Shown one piece after another: positions 17,309-26,148 of a stretch of DNA of 64,000 nucleotides. The notes beneath the pieces were generated by a model, which saw only the letters and a program-made list of their open reading frames with translations, was not told the DNA's origin and did not search any database. Every line of letters starts with the position of its first letter. Within the stretch, counting starts at the first letter, position 1. The stretch comes from JAWWPG01 sp033850885 (GTDB taxonomy: Bacteria > Actinomycetota > Actinomycetes > Propionibacteriales > Nocardioidaceae), in NCBI GenBank assembly GCA_033850885.1, contig JAWWPG010000064.1, positions 1 through 64,000 on the forward strand, read 5' to 3'. Made by a program: the position numbers and the translations under genes.

Positions 17309-18185
17309 GCTTCCGCTCCCCGGTGAGGGTGAAAGAGGCCATCCCGCTCGCGCCCTCAAGAGTGATGGCTATCCCCAGCCTCTCGGCCACGTCTCGGATC
17401 AGCGGCAGGCCTTTGCCCTGATGCCCCGTCTTCGAGGAGCTTCCGTCCGCGACCACATCGGCGAGAGAAAACCGCTCTCCACGGAACGGATTGGTGACCC
17501 GGATCCAGTAGCTGGTGCCGGTGAACCCCCAGGCTACGTCGGTGCTGATGACGCCGGTGGCTTCCACCGAGGCATCGATCGCGTTCTGGAATATGTTGGA
17601 GAGCAGCAGAGTGAAGAGCCCCTCATCGCTGTCGATCTCAATCGTGTCCTCTCGGCCGTCAGGAGTGACCGTCGGGTGCGTGCGGGGGTCGGGCCAGCTG
17701 TCCATCAGCGCGTGTGGCAAGGCAATCTTGGTTAGCGTCAGTTGCGTGCGCGACTTGATCAGGTTGACCAGTCCGTCGATACGCAATTGAAGCCGGCGCA
17801 CGGCCTCGTCGGTGCGGCTGCCGGCGAACCCGCTGCTGATCTCGGCGTCTGCGGCCAGCTTGATCCACCCGACCGCCGGAGACAGTTCGTGCCGCACCAG
17901 AGCGGCAACGTCACCCGCACCGAGCGTAGGTAGTTCCGTATCGTCGCCTTCCTGGCCGGTGACCTGGTCAGCCGGTCGTGCGGGAGCCATTGATCCACGT
18001 TGCCTGGCCTCGAGCACCTCAAGCAGGGTCCGACGGATCTGAGTTACTGGCTCCAACTGCAGGGCTCGCATCAGCTCACGGGTCGTGATCGTGTCGGGAT
18101 GGCCGAGCAGCGAGGCGGCCGCACGCGCCCGCTCCAAAGGCGAGGGCGAGAAGAGGCCGTCCGGCGCCGGCGCGTCCTCAGTCAT
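17301..18185 (-). CDS. Soluble histidine kinase
   Basis: A 294-residue protein without membrane segments. Residues 10-62 are helical and HEAT-like (SPLERARAAASLLGHPDTIT). The phospho-acceptor box is AALVRHELSPAVG with H99. The HATPase_c domain shows an N-box (SNIFQNAIDA, 196-205), a divergent G1 region (IRVTNPFRGERF) and a G2 box (SKTGHQGKGLPLIRDV, 251-266). It should autophosphorylate H99 and pass the phosphate to D56 of the receiver-kinase fusion encoded directly downstream. The ATG overlaps the stop of the ATPase gene (ATGA), so it is coupled to the ATPase as well. No sensory domain is recognised; the trigger may come through the ATPase. Confidence 0.85.
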   Translation of the reverse strand: MTEDAPAPDGLFSPSPLERARAAASLLGHPDTITTRELMRALQLEPVTQIRRTLLEVLEARQRGSMAPARPADQVTGQEGDDTELPTLGAGDVAALVRHELSPAVGWIKLAADAEISSGFAGSRTDEAVRRLQLRIDGLVNLIKSRTQLTLTKIALPHALMDSWPDPRTHPTVTPDGREDTIEIDSDEGLFTLLLSNIFQNAIDASVEATGVISTDVAWGFTGTSYWIRVTNPFRGERFSLADVVADGSSSKTGHQGKGLPLIRDVAERLGIAITLEGASGMASFTLTGERKRG

Positions 18186-20011
18186 ACAAGCCCCCCATGC
18201 TCGGCGTAGAACGACGACCGTCGAGCGAAGGCGTCCCGTCCCCCTTCCATCAACTGGGTGATGCGGTCCACGACCGCAAAGTCGTCAAAGGGTCCCTGTA
18301 CCTCAACCGCTCCGGTGGTGCCGTCGCTAGCCAGGACGACCACGGTGCCAGCCGACCCCAGGACCGGAATGTTGGCGTTGTGGGTCGCCACGATTGTTTG
18401 CACCCCGCTCCGGGTCCGTGCGAGCAGCGCGGTCACTACGTTGGACACCAGGAAGGCGTTATCCAGATGGTCCTCAGGCTGGTCAAGGATCAGGCTCCGC
18501 TCTTGCTCCGACATAACGATGGGCAGAGTGACCGAGCATTTTTGGCCCGTGGAGAGCTCATCGACGCTCTTGTCCACTGCTCCGTCACGCAGTCGGAAGT
18601 CAACCAGGTCCGTCAACCGGATTCGGGCCAGACTGGCGAGGATAACTCCGTCCTCGAGGTGGGTGATCAACTTTCGGGCTCGGTCCAGACCAAGCCCGGT
18701 GATGGCTGCTAGCCCCTGTGCGTCCCGGGTTTCGACAAGCTCGAGCAACTGCCGAGGCAGCACGCGCTCGGCAAGAGCATCGATGCTCGTCGCGCGCGTG
18801 TTGGTTCCCTTGAGTACGGCCAGCAGGAACGACTTGAACGCCGAGGTGTCCGCCAGGTGCTCGACGATTACCACTATGTTTGAGCTGACCTGCGAAGTGG
18901 CAGAACGTGCCACCTCCGCACGCTCGCGAAAGGCAAACTCGTCTGCGTGGTCCGCGTGGTCCAACGCAACGGCTCGGCGTTGGCGTAGCGCTTGCTCCAG
19001 CTCCACGAGATCGCTTGTTCGGAGGTCGTTCTCGTCCAGGCTCCGCAGCTCAGCGTCGATGTTTCGCAGCTGGCCGGTGATCTGACCTAGGCCGGCCTCC
19101 GCCTCCTCAAGCTCCTCCCGGATAGGTGCGGCGGATTGCCGGGCGAGCGTGTTGCGCTCGCGCAGCTCGTCGGCGCCCGCGCGGAGAACGGAAATGGCCC
19201 GCCCCAGCTCCCCGACGAGGGCCTCAGCGTGCTCGATGGCCGACTCCAGCACCAGGTCGCCGCCCAGGCCGTGGGCCCGGTTTGCGATTACCCGAAGTCG
19301 CTCAAGTTGGCGAGCGGCGGTCGCACTCTCCTCCTCTACCTCCGCCCTAAGGTCAGCGAGTCGCTCCTGATCCCGGCCGCTCTGAATCACGGTCTCTTCC
19401 GCCGCACGAAGCTGCTCTCTGCGTGCGGCGAGCTGGCCCCCGCGACGACCGAGCAGGACCGCCTCCTGCGAGGCCAACAGCGCCCGATCCGCCATGAGTC
19501 GGTCTCGCTTGCTGGCTTCCTCGCGCCGCGACTCGAGCTCGGCACGGATGTCGAAGAGTTGGACCGTGAGGTCGGATGCAGCGGCGCGGTCAGGCGACTC
19601 ATCTTCGACCACGCGAAGCCCCGTGCGCAGATCGAGGAGATTGAGGCGGCTAGGCGCGTCCGAGGCGATGCCCTCCAGTTCGTTCTGGCCAAGCACGAGG
19701 AACGACCCGGACAAGTCGACCCGTTGACCGGCACCTTGGGCATCGACAACCAAATGGCGTCCGCCGTCGTTTGACTCAACGTCGACGATCACCTCGCCTG
19801 CACCTAGCACCGCTTCTAGGAACGACGACCGCTGTTGCATCGCAGCCGGGCTTTGGTCTGGGTGCTGGGCCCCAAGGGCATGCCGGAGCACCTCAAGCAG
19901 CGCCGTCTTGCCAGCACCGCGGGGTCCGATGACGACGTTGAGACCTTGGCTCAGCGGCACGTCGAGCCCGTGGAGGAAGCCGCCAGTGACCCGGACCCTG
20001 GAGATCCACAT
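18182..20011 (-). CDS. SMC/RecN-like coiled-coil ATPase
   Basis: About 609 residues from the ATG at 20011 (MWISRVRVTGGFLHGLDVPL). Longer in-frame starts are not protein-like. Walker A is GPRGAGKT at 29-36. An ABC signature-like STGQK lies at 487-491, Walker B is SLILDQPEDHLDN from about residue 506, and an H-loop His follows in VATHNAN (about 544). The centre (about 195-400) is Glu/Arg/Ala rich coiled coil. The LDQPEDxLDN form is common in standalone SMC-like ATPases of defence and repair operons. It is the first gene of a three-gene operon with the histidine kinase and the receiver-kinase fusion. It probably binds DNA or a DNA-protein structure and may act as the sensor. That role is inference. 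Confidence 0.8.
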   Translation of the reverse strand: MWISRVRVTGGFLHGLDVPLSQGLNVVIGPRGAGKTALLEVLRHALGAQHPDQSPAAMQQRSSFLEAVLGAGEVIVDVESNDGGRHLVVDAQGAGQRVDLSGSFLVLGQNELEGIASDAPSRLNLLDLRTGLRVVEDESPDRAAASDLTVQLFDIRAELESRREEASKRDRLMADRALLASQEAVLLGRRGGQLAARREQLRAAEETVIQSGRDQERLADLRAEVEEESATAARQLERLRVIANRAHGLGGDLVLESAIEHAEALVGELGRAISVLRAGADELRERNTLARQSAAPIREELEEAEAGLGQITGQLRNIDAELRSLDENDLRTSDLVELEQALRQRRAVALDHADHADEFAFRERAEVARSATSQVSSNIVVIVEHLADTSAFKSFLLAVLKGTNTRATSIDALAERVLPRQLLELVETRDAQGLAAITGLGLDRARKLITHLEDGVILASLARIRLTDLVDFRLRDGAVDKSVDELSTGQKCSVTLPIVMSEQERSLILDQPEDHLDNAFLVSNVVTALLARTRSGVQTIVATHNANIPVLGSAGTVVVLASDGTTGAVEVQGPFDDFAVVDRITQLMEGGRDAFARRSSFYAEHGGLV

Positions 20012-20395
20012 GGTCCCGCGACCTTCCTCCTGCGCACTCGGGCAATCCTGCTTCGCCGACCCCATCCGCGACCCTATCGGAAGGCCCCACACCCCTCGGT
20101 GAATGTCCCCCAGAGCCGTGCGTGCCAAGGGGACAGCCATGGCCCGGTCCCGCGGGTGTGTCGCCGGTACACATGACGATCGCCGGTCGAACGATGCGCT
20201 GCCGCACCGCCCAGCGACGACTAACGCGGTCAACACACGCAAGGTGGCGCCTCACCGACACGCTCACCTAGTGGCTCACTCTGCCGCCGGACCGTGCCTC
20301 ACATCACTCTCGACCTCGCGGACACGCGTCGCAGGCTCCGTTTCGGAGGCAACGTTTGCGGACACCATGCGGACACGAGCCTTACATCGACGACT
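20012..20395 (+). other. Gene-free stretch upstream of the ATPase operon
   Basis: No convincing coding sequence is seen on either strand. Open frames here have atypical composition and no ribosome sites. The minus-strand promoter of the ATPase operon should lie here, but no clear -35/-10 pair stands out. Confidence 0.4.
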
Positions 20396-20431
20396 AGAGG
20401 CCGCCTCCGGATCACCCCGGAAACGGCCTCT
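20396..20431 (-). terminator. Possible hairpin downstream of the initiator tRNA gene
   Basis: An inverted repeat AGAGGCCG ... CGGCCTCT with a short internal GC stem lies 18 bp past the 3' end of the tRNA on its strand. No T-run follows, so intrinsic termination is uncertain. Confidence 0.4.
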
Positions 20432-20448
20432 GAACTGCTATTTTGCCT

Positions 20449-20525
20449 TGGTAGCGGGGGCAGGATTTGAACCTGCGACCTCTGGGTTATGAGCCCAGCG
20501 AGCTACCGAACTGCTCCACCCCGCG
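20449..20525 (-). tRNA. Initiator tRNA-fMet (anticodon CAT), CCA encoded
   Basis: The minus strand gives a 77-nt cloverleaf starting CGCGGGGTGGAGCAG, with anticodon loop CTCATAA and T-arm GGTTCAAATCC, ending in an encoded CCA. Three consecutive G-C pairs in the anticodon stem (GGG/CCC) mark an initiator. Position 1 is C and position 72 is T, so the end pair is unpaired as expected for an initiator, though C-A is the usual mismatch. It lies between an accessory region and the conserved block. Confidence 0.95.
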
Positions 20526-20614
20526 ACGTCTGCCTACGCAGCGAAAGTAACCTTACAAGCGGCCTCGCGCCGAATCAAATCTCCATCGACAGCCGTGCCA
20601 GCGCGAAGCAACCC

Positions 20615-23599
20615 TCAGTTTGCCGCCGGCGAGGATGTGGACGTCGTCGCACCGGAGGAGGACGTCGACGTCGACGAGGGTTGCGTTGACGTCTGGCCGT
20701 TCGTTTGGGTCCCATGCTGCTCGCGAAGCGCGATGGCGCGGTCGAGCCACTGGACGCCTTCCGCGTTCTCCTGCTGGTAGACGCCGAGATCGCCGTTCGT
20801 CAGAGCCGCCTGTGCCCGGTCGAAGGCCGCCTTGGACCGTTCAAGATCGGCGGTTATCCGTTGCTCGACGGACTGGCTGCCGCCCGGGCCCTGACCAGGA
20901 TCCCGCCCGCCGCCCGGCGGAGGGGCTGTCGTCGACACCCCGAGGGCCTTCGAGATCGCTTCGTCGAAGGTCCGGCCGATCCCGACCTTGCCGCCAATCG
21001 CCACCGTGACGTACTGAAGGATCGGGTACGACGCCGTACCGCTTCTGAATGTGTAGACCGGCTGGGCGTACAGCATCGCGCCACCCAACGGGACCGTCAG
21101 CAGGTTCCCTCGCAGCACCTTCGTACCGCCGCGGCTGTACCGGAGCAGCAGGTTGGTCACCGATGGGTCGTTGGCGATCTGGTTCGAAACCTGGCCGGGG
21201 CCGTCGACCGTGTTGTCGCTCGGCAACACGAGTACCGTCAGCTTGCCGTAGTTGGGGCTCGTCGGGTCGGCGTCGACCGAAACGAAGCTGGCCAGGTTCG
21301 ACCGGCTCTGGGGCACGTAGACGCTGCTCATCGAGAACTGGGCGGGCTGGTTCGGCAGCTTGATCGTCATGTAGAACGGCGGTTGCGACTGGTTGCTGAT
21401 CGTGTCGGTCGGGTCCTCCGGCACCCGCCAGTTCTCCGACCCGTTGTAGAACGTCGATGCCGTCGTCACGTGGTACGTCGACAAGACCTGGCGCTGCACC
21501 TTGAAGAGGTCCTCCGGATAGCGCAGGTGAGCCAGCAACTTCGGGGAGATGTCTGCCCTCGGCAGGACCACGCCGGGAAAGGCCCGCATCCACGTCTGCA
21601 GGATCGGGTCGGATTCGTCCCAGGCGTAGATCTTGACCGCACCGGAGTAGGCGTCGACGGTCACCTTCGCCGAGTTGCGGATGTAGTTGATCTGGTTCGA
21701 GGGCTGGCCCGCCACCGCCTGCTCCGGGGTCAGCGAGTCGCTGGTCGCCTGGCTCAGGTCGACCAGGTCCGACATCGGGTAGTCCGACGACGTCGTGTAG
21801 CCGTCCATGATCCATTGGAGACGGCCGTTGACCACCGCGGGATAGGGATCGCCGTCGATCGTCAGCCACGGCGCGACCTTCTTGACCATCGTCAGCGGGT
21901 TGCGGTCGTAGATGACCCGCGAGTCATGGTTCACCCGCTGGGACAGCAGGATCGAGGAGTCCCAGAACTTCGCGGCATACAGCACCCGGCGGAACGTCGA
22001 GCCGATCCCGACACCACCGTCTCCCCCGTACGTCGAGTTCTGGTCGCTTGTGCTGGCCCCGCCGATGCTCGGGATGTTCAGTTCCACGGGCGGCGTTCCC
22101 GGCGGAGCTCCGACGATCGAGTAGTTGGGCTCGTGCTCCCCGAAGTAGATCTGCTGAACGAAGGGGCCGAACTGGCCCACTGACGGCAGGTTCCGTTCTG
22201 CCCACGCCGGCTGTTCGCCCACGCCGCGCCTGTCGGCGTACGCCGCAACCACCCCGTATCCGTGGGTGTAGACCGTGTGGTCGTTGTTCCAGTTGCGCTG
22301 GTCACCGCGCAGCCCGTTCAGGTTAAGCTCGCGGGCCGAGATGATCACGTCCTGTGGGAGCGTGGCACCGCTCGTCGGGTATCGGTCGACGTCGAGCACA
22401 TCCGGCATCGTGTAGAACCCTCGCATCTGCTGCAGCTGCACGAAAGCCTGCGAAACCAGGCGCGGGTCGATCACCCGAACCCCGGGCAGCTTGTCGGCGG
22501 CTGTCTTCATCTGGGCGTTCGTCAGGGTCGTCACCCCCGGGTACTGGTTGACCGCCACGTCGTTGAGGTTGTAGGCATTTCGTGTCGCGACGATGTTGGC
22601 CTGGATGAACGGCGCCTCCTTGTCGGGCTCGGAGGGCTTGACCTGGAACCGCTGCACGATCATCGGCCAGATGCCGCCGATCAGGATCGCGGAGAGCACC
22701 AGAAGCCCGAAGCCCAGCACTGGAAGCATCCAGCCCGGGCGCACCACGTTGCCGAAGAACAACAGAGCGCAGATGATCGAGATGATCATGAGCACTGTCT
22801 TCGAGGGCAGCACGGCGTACTTGTCCGCGTAGGTGATACCGGTGAGCAGCGACCCGTTGTGCATGGCGAGGCCGTACTTGTCGAGCCAATAGGCAACCGC
22901 CTTCAGGGACACGAACAGCCCCATCAGCACCGACAGGTGGGCCTGCGCCGAGGTGGTGACCTTGTCGTGCTTCGCGGGCAGCCTGATGGCGCCGTACAGG
23001 TAGTGCGTCACCCCAGCCGCGATCACCGCGATGACGAGCACGGTGAAGCCGAAGCTGAGCACGTAGCGGTACCACGGGTAGCCGAAGACGAAGAAGCCGA
23101 TGTCCTTGTGGAAGTAGACGTCGTTCTGGTGGAACGGCACCCCGTTGCGCCACAGCAGGTACGTCTTCCACCTGCCCGACGCGCTGGTACCCGCGAAGAG
23201 GAACAGCATCACACCGAGCCCGACGAGGATCCACCGCCGGTAGGGGTCGATAGCGTCCTGGTAGCGCTCGATCGTCGGGTTGCGGTAGCCGTCGCTGAGC
23301 AGGATCGGCCGCATTCGGTACGCGAGGATCACATTCCCCACCACCACCCCCGCGAAGACCAGCCCGAAGATCATGAAAAGCGCGAAACGCGTCCACAGGA
23401 TCTTGCTGAAGACCGAGCCGAAGCCGAGCGACTGGTACCACAGCCTGCTGGTCCAGATCTCGACGAAGATCGACCCGATGACGACGAGGACGACGACCAC
23501 GGCGAGCGTCGGCAACAGCGCGCGCGGCCTCCGCGACGCCACCCGCCGCGGCCGGGGGGCAGGGGCAGGGGCGCCCTCGGCACCAAAGACGTCACTCAT
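20615..23599 (-). CDS. UPF0182 family membrane protein
   Basis: About 994 residues from the ATG at 23599 (MSDVFGAEGAPAPAP), which overlaps the stop of the PPA1309 gene. The first 330 residues carry about seven membrane helices (LLPTLAVVVVLVVIGSIFVE is the first). A large extracytoplasmic domain follows (about 340-900) with family-typical segments such as YFGEHEPNYSIVG, and then a Gly/Pro linker, a short helical region and a Ser/Thr tail. UPF0182 is widespread in actinobacteria with no established function. Length is normal for the family. Confidence 0.9.
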   Translation of the reverse strand: MSDVFGAEGAPAPAPRPRRVASRRPRALLPTLAVVVVLVVIGSIFVEIWTSRLWYQSLGFGSVFSKILWTRFALFMIFGLVFAGVVVGNVILAYRMRPILLSDGYRNPTIERYQDAIDPYRRWILVGLGVMLFLFAGTSASGRWKTYLLWRNGVPFHQNDVYFHKDIGFFVFGYPWYRYVLSFGFTVLVIAVIAAGVTHYLYGAIRLPAKHDKVTTSAQAHLSVLMGLFVSLKAVAYWLDKYGLAMHNGSLLTGITYADKYAVLPSKTVLMIISIICALLFFGNVVRPGWMLPVLGFGLLVLSAILIGGIWPMIVQRFQVKPSEPDKEAPFIQANIVATRNAYNLNDVAVNQYPGVTTLTNAQMKTAADKLPGVRVIDPRLVSQAFVQLQQMRGFYTMPDVLDVDRYPTSGATLPQDVIISARELNLNGLRGDQRNWNNDHTVYTHGYGVVAAYADRRGVGEQPAWAERNLPSVGQFGPFVQQIYFGEHEPNYSIVGAPPGTPPVELNIPSIGGASTSDQNSTYGGDGGVGIGSTFRRVLYAAKFWDSSILLSQRVNHDSRVIYDRNPLTMVKKVAPWLTIDGDPYPAVVNGRLQWIMDGYTTSSDYPMSDLVDLSQATSDSLTPEQAVAGQPSNQINYIRNSAKVTVDAYSGAVKIYAWDESDPILQTWMRAFPGVVLPRADISPKLLAHLRYPEDLFKVQRQVLSTYHVTTASTFYNGSENWRVPEDPTDTISNQSQPPFYMTIKLPNQPAQFSMSSVYVPQSRSNLASFVSVDADPTSPNYGKLTVLVLPSDNTVDGPGQVSNQIANDPSVTNLLLRYSRGGTKVLRGNLLTVPLGGAMLYAQPVYTFRSGTASYPILQYVTVAIGGKVGIGRTFDEAISKALGVSTTAPPPGGGRDPGQGPGGSQSVEQRITADLERSKAAFDRAQAALTNGDLGVYQQENAEGVQWLDRAIALREQHGTQTNGQTSTQPSSTSTSSSGATTSTSSPAAN

Positions 23600-24170
23600 C
23601 AGGACCCCAATCCTCGGCTTCCACGTCCTCGTCGTCTTCCCGCTCCAGCGTCTCACGCAGCGCAGCGACCAGACCGGGCACGAGGTCGTAGCCGTGCATC
23701 AGGTCGTCGTCGCTGTCGTGCGAGCGAAGGCGAAGCACGCAATGAGCCTCGCCCGACCGCAGCACGCCGGCCACGATCCGGACGTCCTCGCGCGCCGGAT
23801 GCGTCGCGGCGAACGCGACAGCACGTTCCGGCTCATCCGGTACGTGGCCCTCGACCTCAGGCGGGAGTACGACGCGCTCGACCGCCGCCATGACCCCGAC
23901 GACCGCGGGGGGCCAGGCGATCCGGGCCAGCAGCTCCTCGAGGGGCCGACCCTTGTCCTCGATGTCCTGCTCGACCGGGGTCAACCCCTCCGCGGTGTTC
24001 GCGTGGACGCCGAGCTCCCCGGCGATGTCGGGCTCCTTCTCGAGGAGCTCGGCGGTGGGGACCAGGGCGAAGAGCCGTCCCGGCCGGTCCCAGCCTGCCT
24101 CCTGGACGTAGCGCTCGACCTCGACGGCGACGTCGAGGAGCGACGAGGCCTGCGCCGTCGGCTCGCTCAT
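23592..24170 (-). CDS. PPA1309 family protein
   Basis: A 192-residue acidic soluble protein (SLLDVAVEVERYVQEAGWDR, then LFALVPTAELLEKEPDIAGE) matching the actinobacterial PPA1309 family as I recall it. Function unknown. It lies between the PDZ protease gene and UPF0182 and overlaps the latter by eight bases, the conserved arrangement in this lineage. The last 20 residues are highly acidic (EDDEDVEAEDWGPDE). Confidence 0.8.
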   Translation of the reverse strand: MSEPTAQASSLLDVAVEVERYVQEAGWDRPGRLFALVPTAELLEKEPDIAGELGVHANTAEGLTPVEQDIEDKGRPLEELLARIAWPPAVVGVMAAVERVVLPPEVEGHVPDEPERAVAFAATHPAREDVRIVAGVLRSGEAHCVLRLRSHDSDDDLMHGYDLVPGLVAALRETLEREDDEDVEAEDWGPDE

Positions 24171-24189
24171 CGAGACGCGATCTGGGGCA

Positions 24190-25254
24190 TCACGACCCGC
24201 ACCGGGTGAACGCGGACGCGTTGCCCGCGTCGAGGGCTTTCAGGGCCTGGACGGCCTGGTCGAGCGTGCTCACCTTGATCAGCTCGACCTTGCCGGCGAG
24301 CGACGACGAGGCGGCCTCGGTGCAGTTCCCGGCGGGTACGAGGAAGTACCGGGCCCCGTCGTCGTACGCACCGGCGATCTTCTGCTGGATGCCGCCGATC
24401 TCGCCGACCTGGCCGGTCGCATCGATCGTGCCGGTGCCGGCGATGAAGCGTCCGCCGGTGAGCGAGCCGGGCGTGATCTTGTCATAGATCGCGAGCGAGA
24501 ACATCAGGCCCGCGCTGGGTCCGCCGATGTCCTGGCCGAGGCTGATGTCGACCTTGAACGGCGGGTCGTATCCGAGCTCGGGAATGAAGCCCACCTGGGA
24601 CTGTGAGGGGTCCTTCGGGTTGGGCCTCGTCGTGATCGTGACGGTCCTCGCGGTGCCGGACCGCAGGAGTCGCAGCGTGACGGGGCTCCGTGGTGGCACG
24701 GCCCTGATCGCCGCATACAGCTCCGCCAGCGTTTTGGTGGGCTTCGCGTCGACCGACCCGATCACGTCACCGACGTGGAGTACGCCGGCGGCGGGCGTGT
24801 CGGGCTCGACCTTCTGCACCTTGACGTCAGTCGCCGCGATTCCCGCCTCCCCCAGCCCGGCTACCACGGCCGCGGACTGAGAGTCGGTCATCTCCTGGGT
24901 GTTCGTGTGCTCGACCTGCTGAACGGTCTGGTTCGGCGGGTAGATCACGTCCCGCGGAAGCACGATCTGGGTGGAGCTGAGCCACGCGTCGAGGACCTGC
25001 GGCAGCCGCACGTCGTAGTCGGCACTGGTCACCGAGACCGTCGTCAGGTTGAGATGGCCCGTCGTGGGATAGGTCTGGTGGCCGTTGACCGTGATCACTG
25101 GCTTGCCCCCGAACGTGCCCAGGGTGTTCTCCGTGATCCCCGGGGACATGATGACGTACGGCACGGGTGCGAAGAACGCGACGGCGAAGAGCGCAGCGAG
25201 GCATATCGCCGCCACCGCCAGCGCCGTCGACCGGCGGCGCATGGGGTTCCTCAC
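24190..25254 (-). CDS. YlbL-like membrane-anchored PDZ/Lon-type serine protease
   Basis: A 354-residue protein with an N-terminal anchor helix (ALAVAAICLAALFAVAFFAP). A PDZ domain spans about residues 140-210 (EPDTPAAGVLHVGDVIGSVD). A Lon-type S16 protease domain follows, with catalytic Ser in GGPSAGLMFSLAIYD and Lys in GGIQQKIAGAYDDGA. The active site faces outside the membrane. The first ATG overlaps the stop of the small gene upstream (ATGA). Substrates are not known here. The family acts in envelope protein turnover. Confidence 0.92.
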   Translation of the reverse strand: MRNPMRRRSTALAVAAICLAALFAVAFFAPVPYVIMSPGITENTLGTFGGKPVITVNGHQTYPTTGHLNLTTVSVTSADYDVRLPQVLDAWLSSTQIVLPRDVIYPPNQTVQQVEHTNTQEMTDSQSAAVVAGLGEAGIAATDVKVQKVEPDTPAAGVLHVGDVIGSVDAKPTKTLAELYAAIRAVPPRSPVTLRLLRSGTARTVTITTRPNPKDPSQSQVGFIPELGYDPPFKVDISLGQDIGGPSAGLMFSLAIYDKITPGSLTGGRFIAGTGTIDATGQVGEIGGIQQKIAGAYDDGARYFLVPAGNCTEAASSSLAGKVELIKVSTLDQAVQALKALDAGNASAFTRCGS

Positions 25255-25511
25255 CGCGACGCGGGAGAGTCAGGCTCCCGGCGCCGGGAGAGCCCGCGGA
25301 TCGCCACCCCGTGGGTCGGCTCCACGGGCACCGATGCGACGGGTCTGCCGCGATGAGGTGTCGGCCGCTCGATCGCCCGCTTCATGCGCGCCATGGCCGC
25401 GTCCGAGTCGTCGCGCTTGACCTCGTCACGGTCGCGGCCCGCCCAGGCGGCCCACACCATGGCCAGACAGGTCGCCGCGAGCGGTGGCGCGAGCCACCAC
25501 AGCACGATCAT
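25251..25511 (-). CDS. Small membrane protein
   Basis: An 86-residue protein with a good AAGGAG ribosome site. Residues 2-23 (IVLWWLAPPLAATCLAMVWA) form one membrane helix, followed by a basic cytoplasmic tail (RDRDEVKRDDSDAAMARMKR). It is coupled to the YlbL-like protease by an ATGA overlap. The family is not known, but its conserved coupling suggests a role with the protease. Confidence 0.75.
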   Translation of the reverse strand: MIVLWWLAPPLAATCLAMVWAAWAGRDRDEVKRDDSDAAMARMKRAIERPTPHRGRPVASVPVEPTHGVAIRGLSRRREPDSPASR

Positions 25512-25580
25512 CGGAGCTCCTTGCGTTCGAACGGTCGGACCGTCCTCAAGGGTACGTCGTCCCTGCGCACCAACCCGCCG

Positions 25581-26012
25581 TCACTGCGGCGTGCCGACCC
25601 ACTCGTCGGTGCCGTCGGCGAAGGTCTGGTGCTTCCAGATGGGGACGGTGGCCTTGATCGCGTCGATGAGCCGCTGCCCGACGTCGAACGCCTCGCCCCG
25701 GTGGCCGCACGCCACGGCGACGACCACGGCGGCGTCACCGACGGCGAGATCGCCCACTCGGTGGACCGCGGCGACCGCCTCCACCGGCTGCTCGGCAACG
25801 ATCCCCGCGACCACCTCGTGCATGACCGACTCGGCCGACGGGTGGGCGCTGTAGGCGAGCTCAGTCACCGTTCTCCCGCCGTCGTGGTCGCGGACGGTCC
25901 CGACGAAGAGGACGACCGCGCCGGCCGAGCGGTCCTGGACGACGTCATGCACGGCTGTCACGTCCAGCGGCGCGGCGCTGACTCCCACCAGCCTGATCAC
26001 GCTGTCGCCCAC
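25581..26012 (-). CDS. moaE: Molybdopterin synthase catalytic subunit MoaE
   Basis: A 143-residue protein with MoaE features: FVGTVRDHDGGRTVTELAYS (the GxVR core), HRVGDLAVGDAAVVVAVACG, and the catalytic-site region IKATVPIWKHQTFADG with the conserved Lys residues. The start is a GTG at 26012; a second GTG four codons later is possible. MoaE with MoaD converts precursor Z to molybdopterin. MoeZ, which sulfurylates MoaD-type proteins, is encoded at 51052. The moaD gene is not in this window. Confidence 0.93.
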   Translation of the reverse strand: MGDSVIRLVGVSAAPLDVTAVHDVVQDRSAGAVVLFVGTVRDHDGGRTVTELAYSAHPSAESVMHEVVAGIVAEQPVEAVAAVHRVGDLAVGDAAVVVAVACGHRGEAFDVGQRLIDAIKATVPIWKHQTFADGTDEWVGTPQ

Positions 26013-26148
26013 CCCGCGACCCTATCCCGGCGGCCCGTCGCCCATCCGGGTCCCGAGCACGACGCGACACGCGACTCGCGAGGCCAAGGGCGCCTGGCGC
26101 ACTTCTGCTCGACCGGCGCCACTCCCGTGGTCCAGTACCGTGGAAGAC

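Noticed and set aside
20705..22183. Long open frame of 492 codons opposite the UPF0182 gene
   Set aside because: Arg/His/Asp-rich composition and mirror position; the UPF0182 frame has clear membrane helices and family sequence.
22262..23893. Open frame of 543 codons opposite UPF0182 and PPA1309
   Set aside because: Composition typical of the antisense of high-GC genes, no family likeness.
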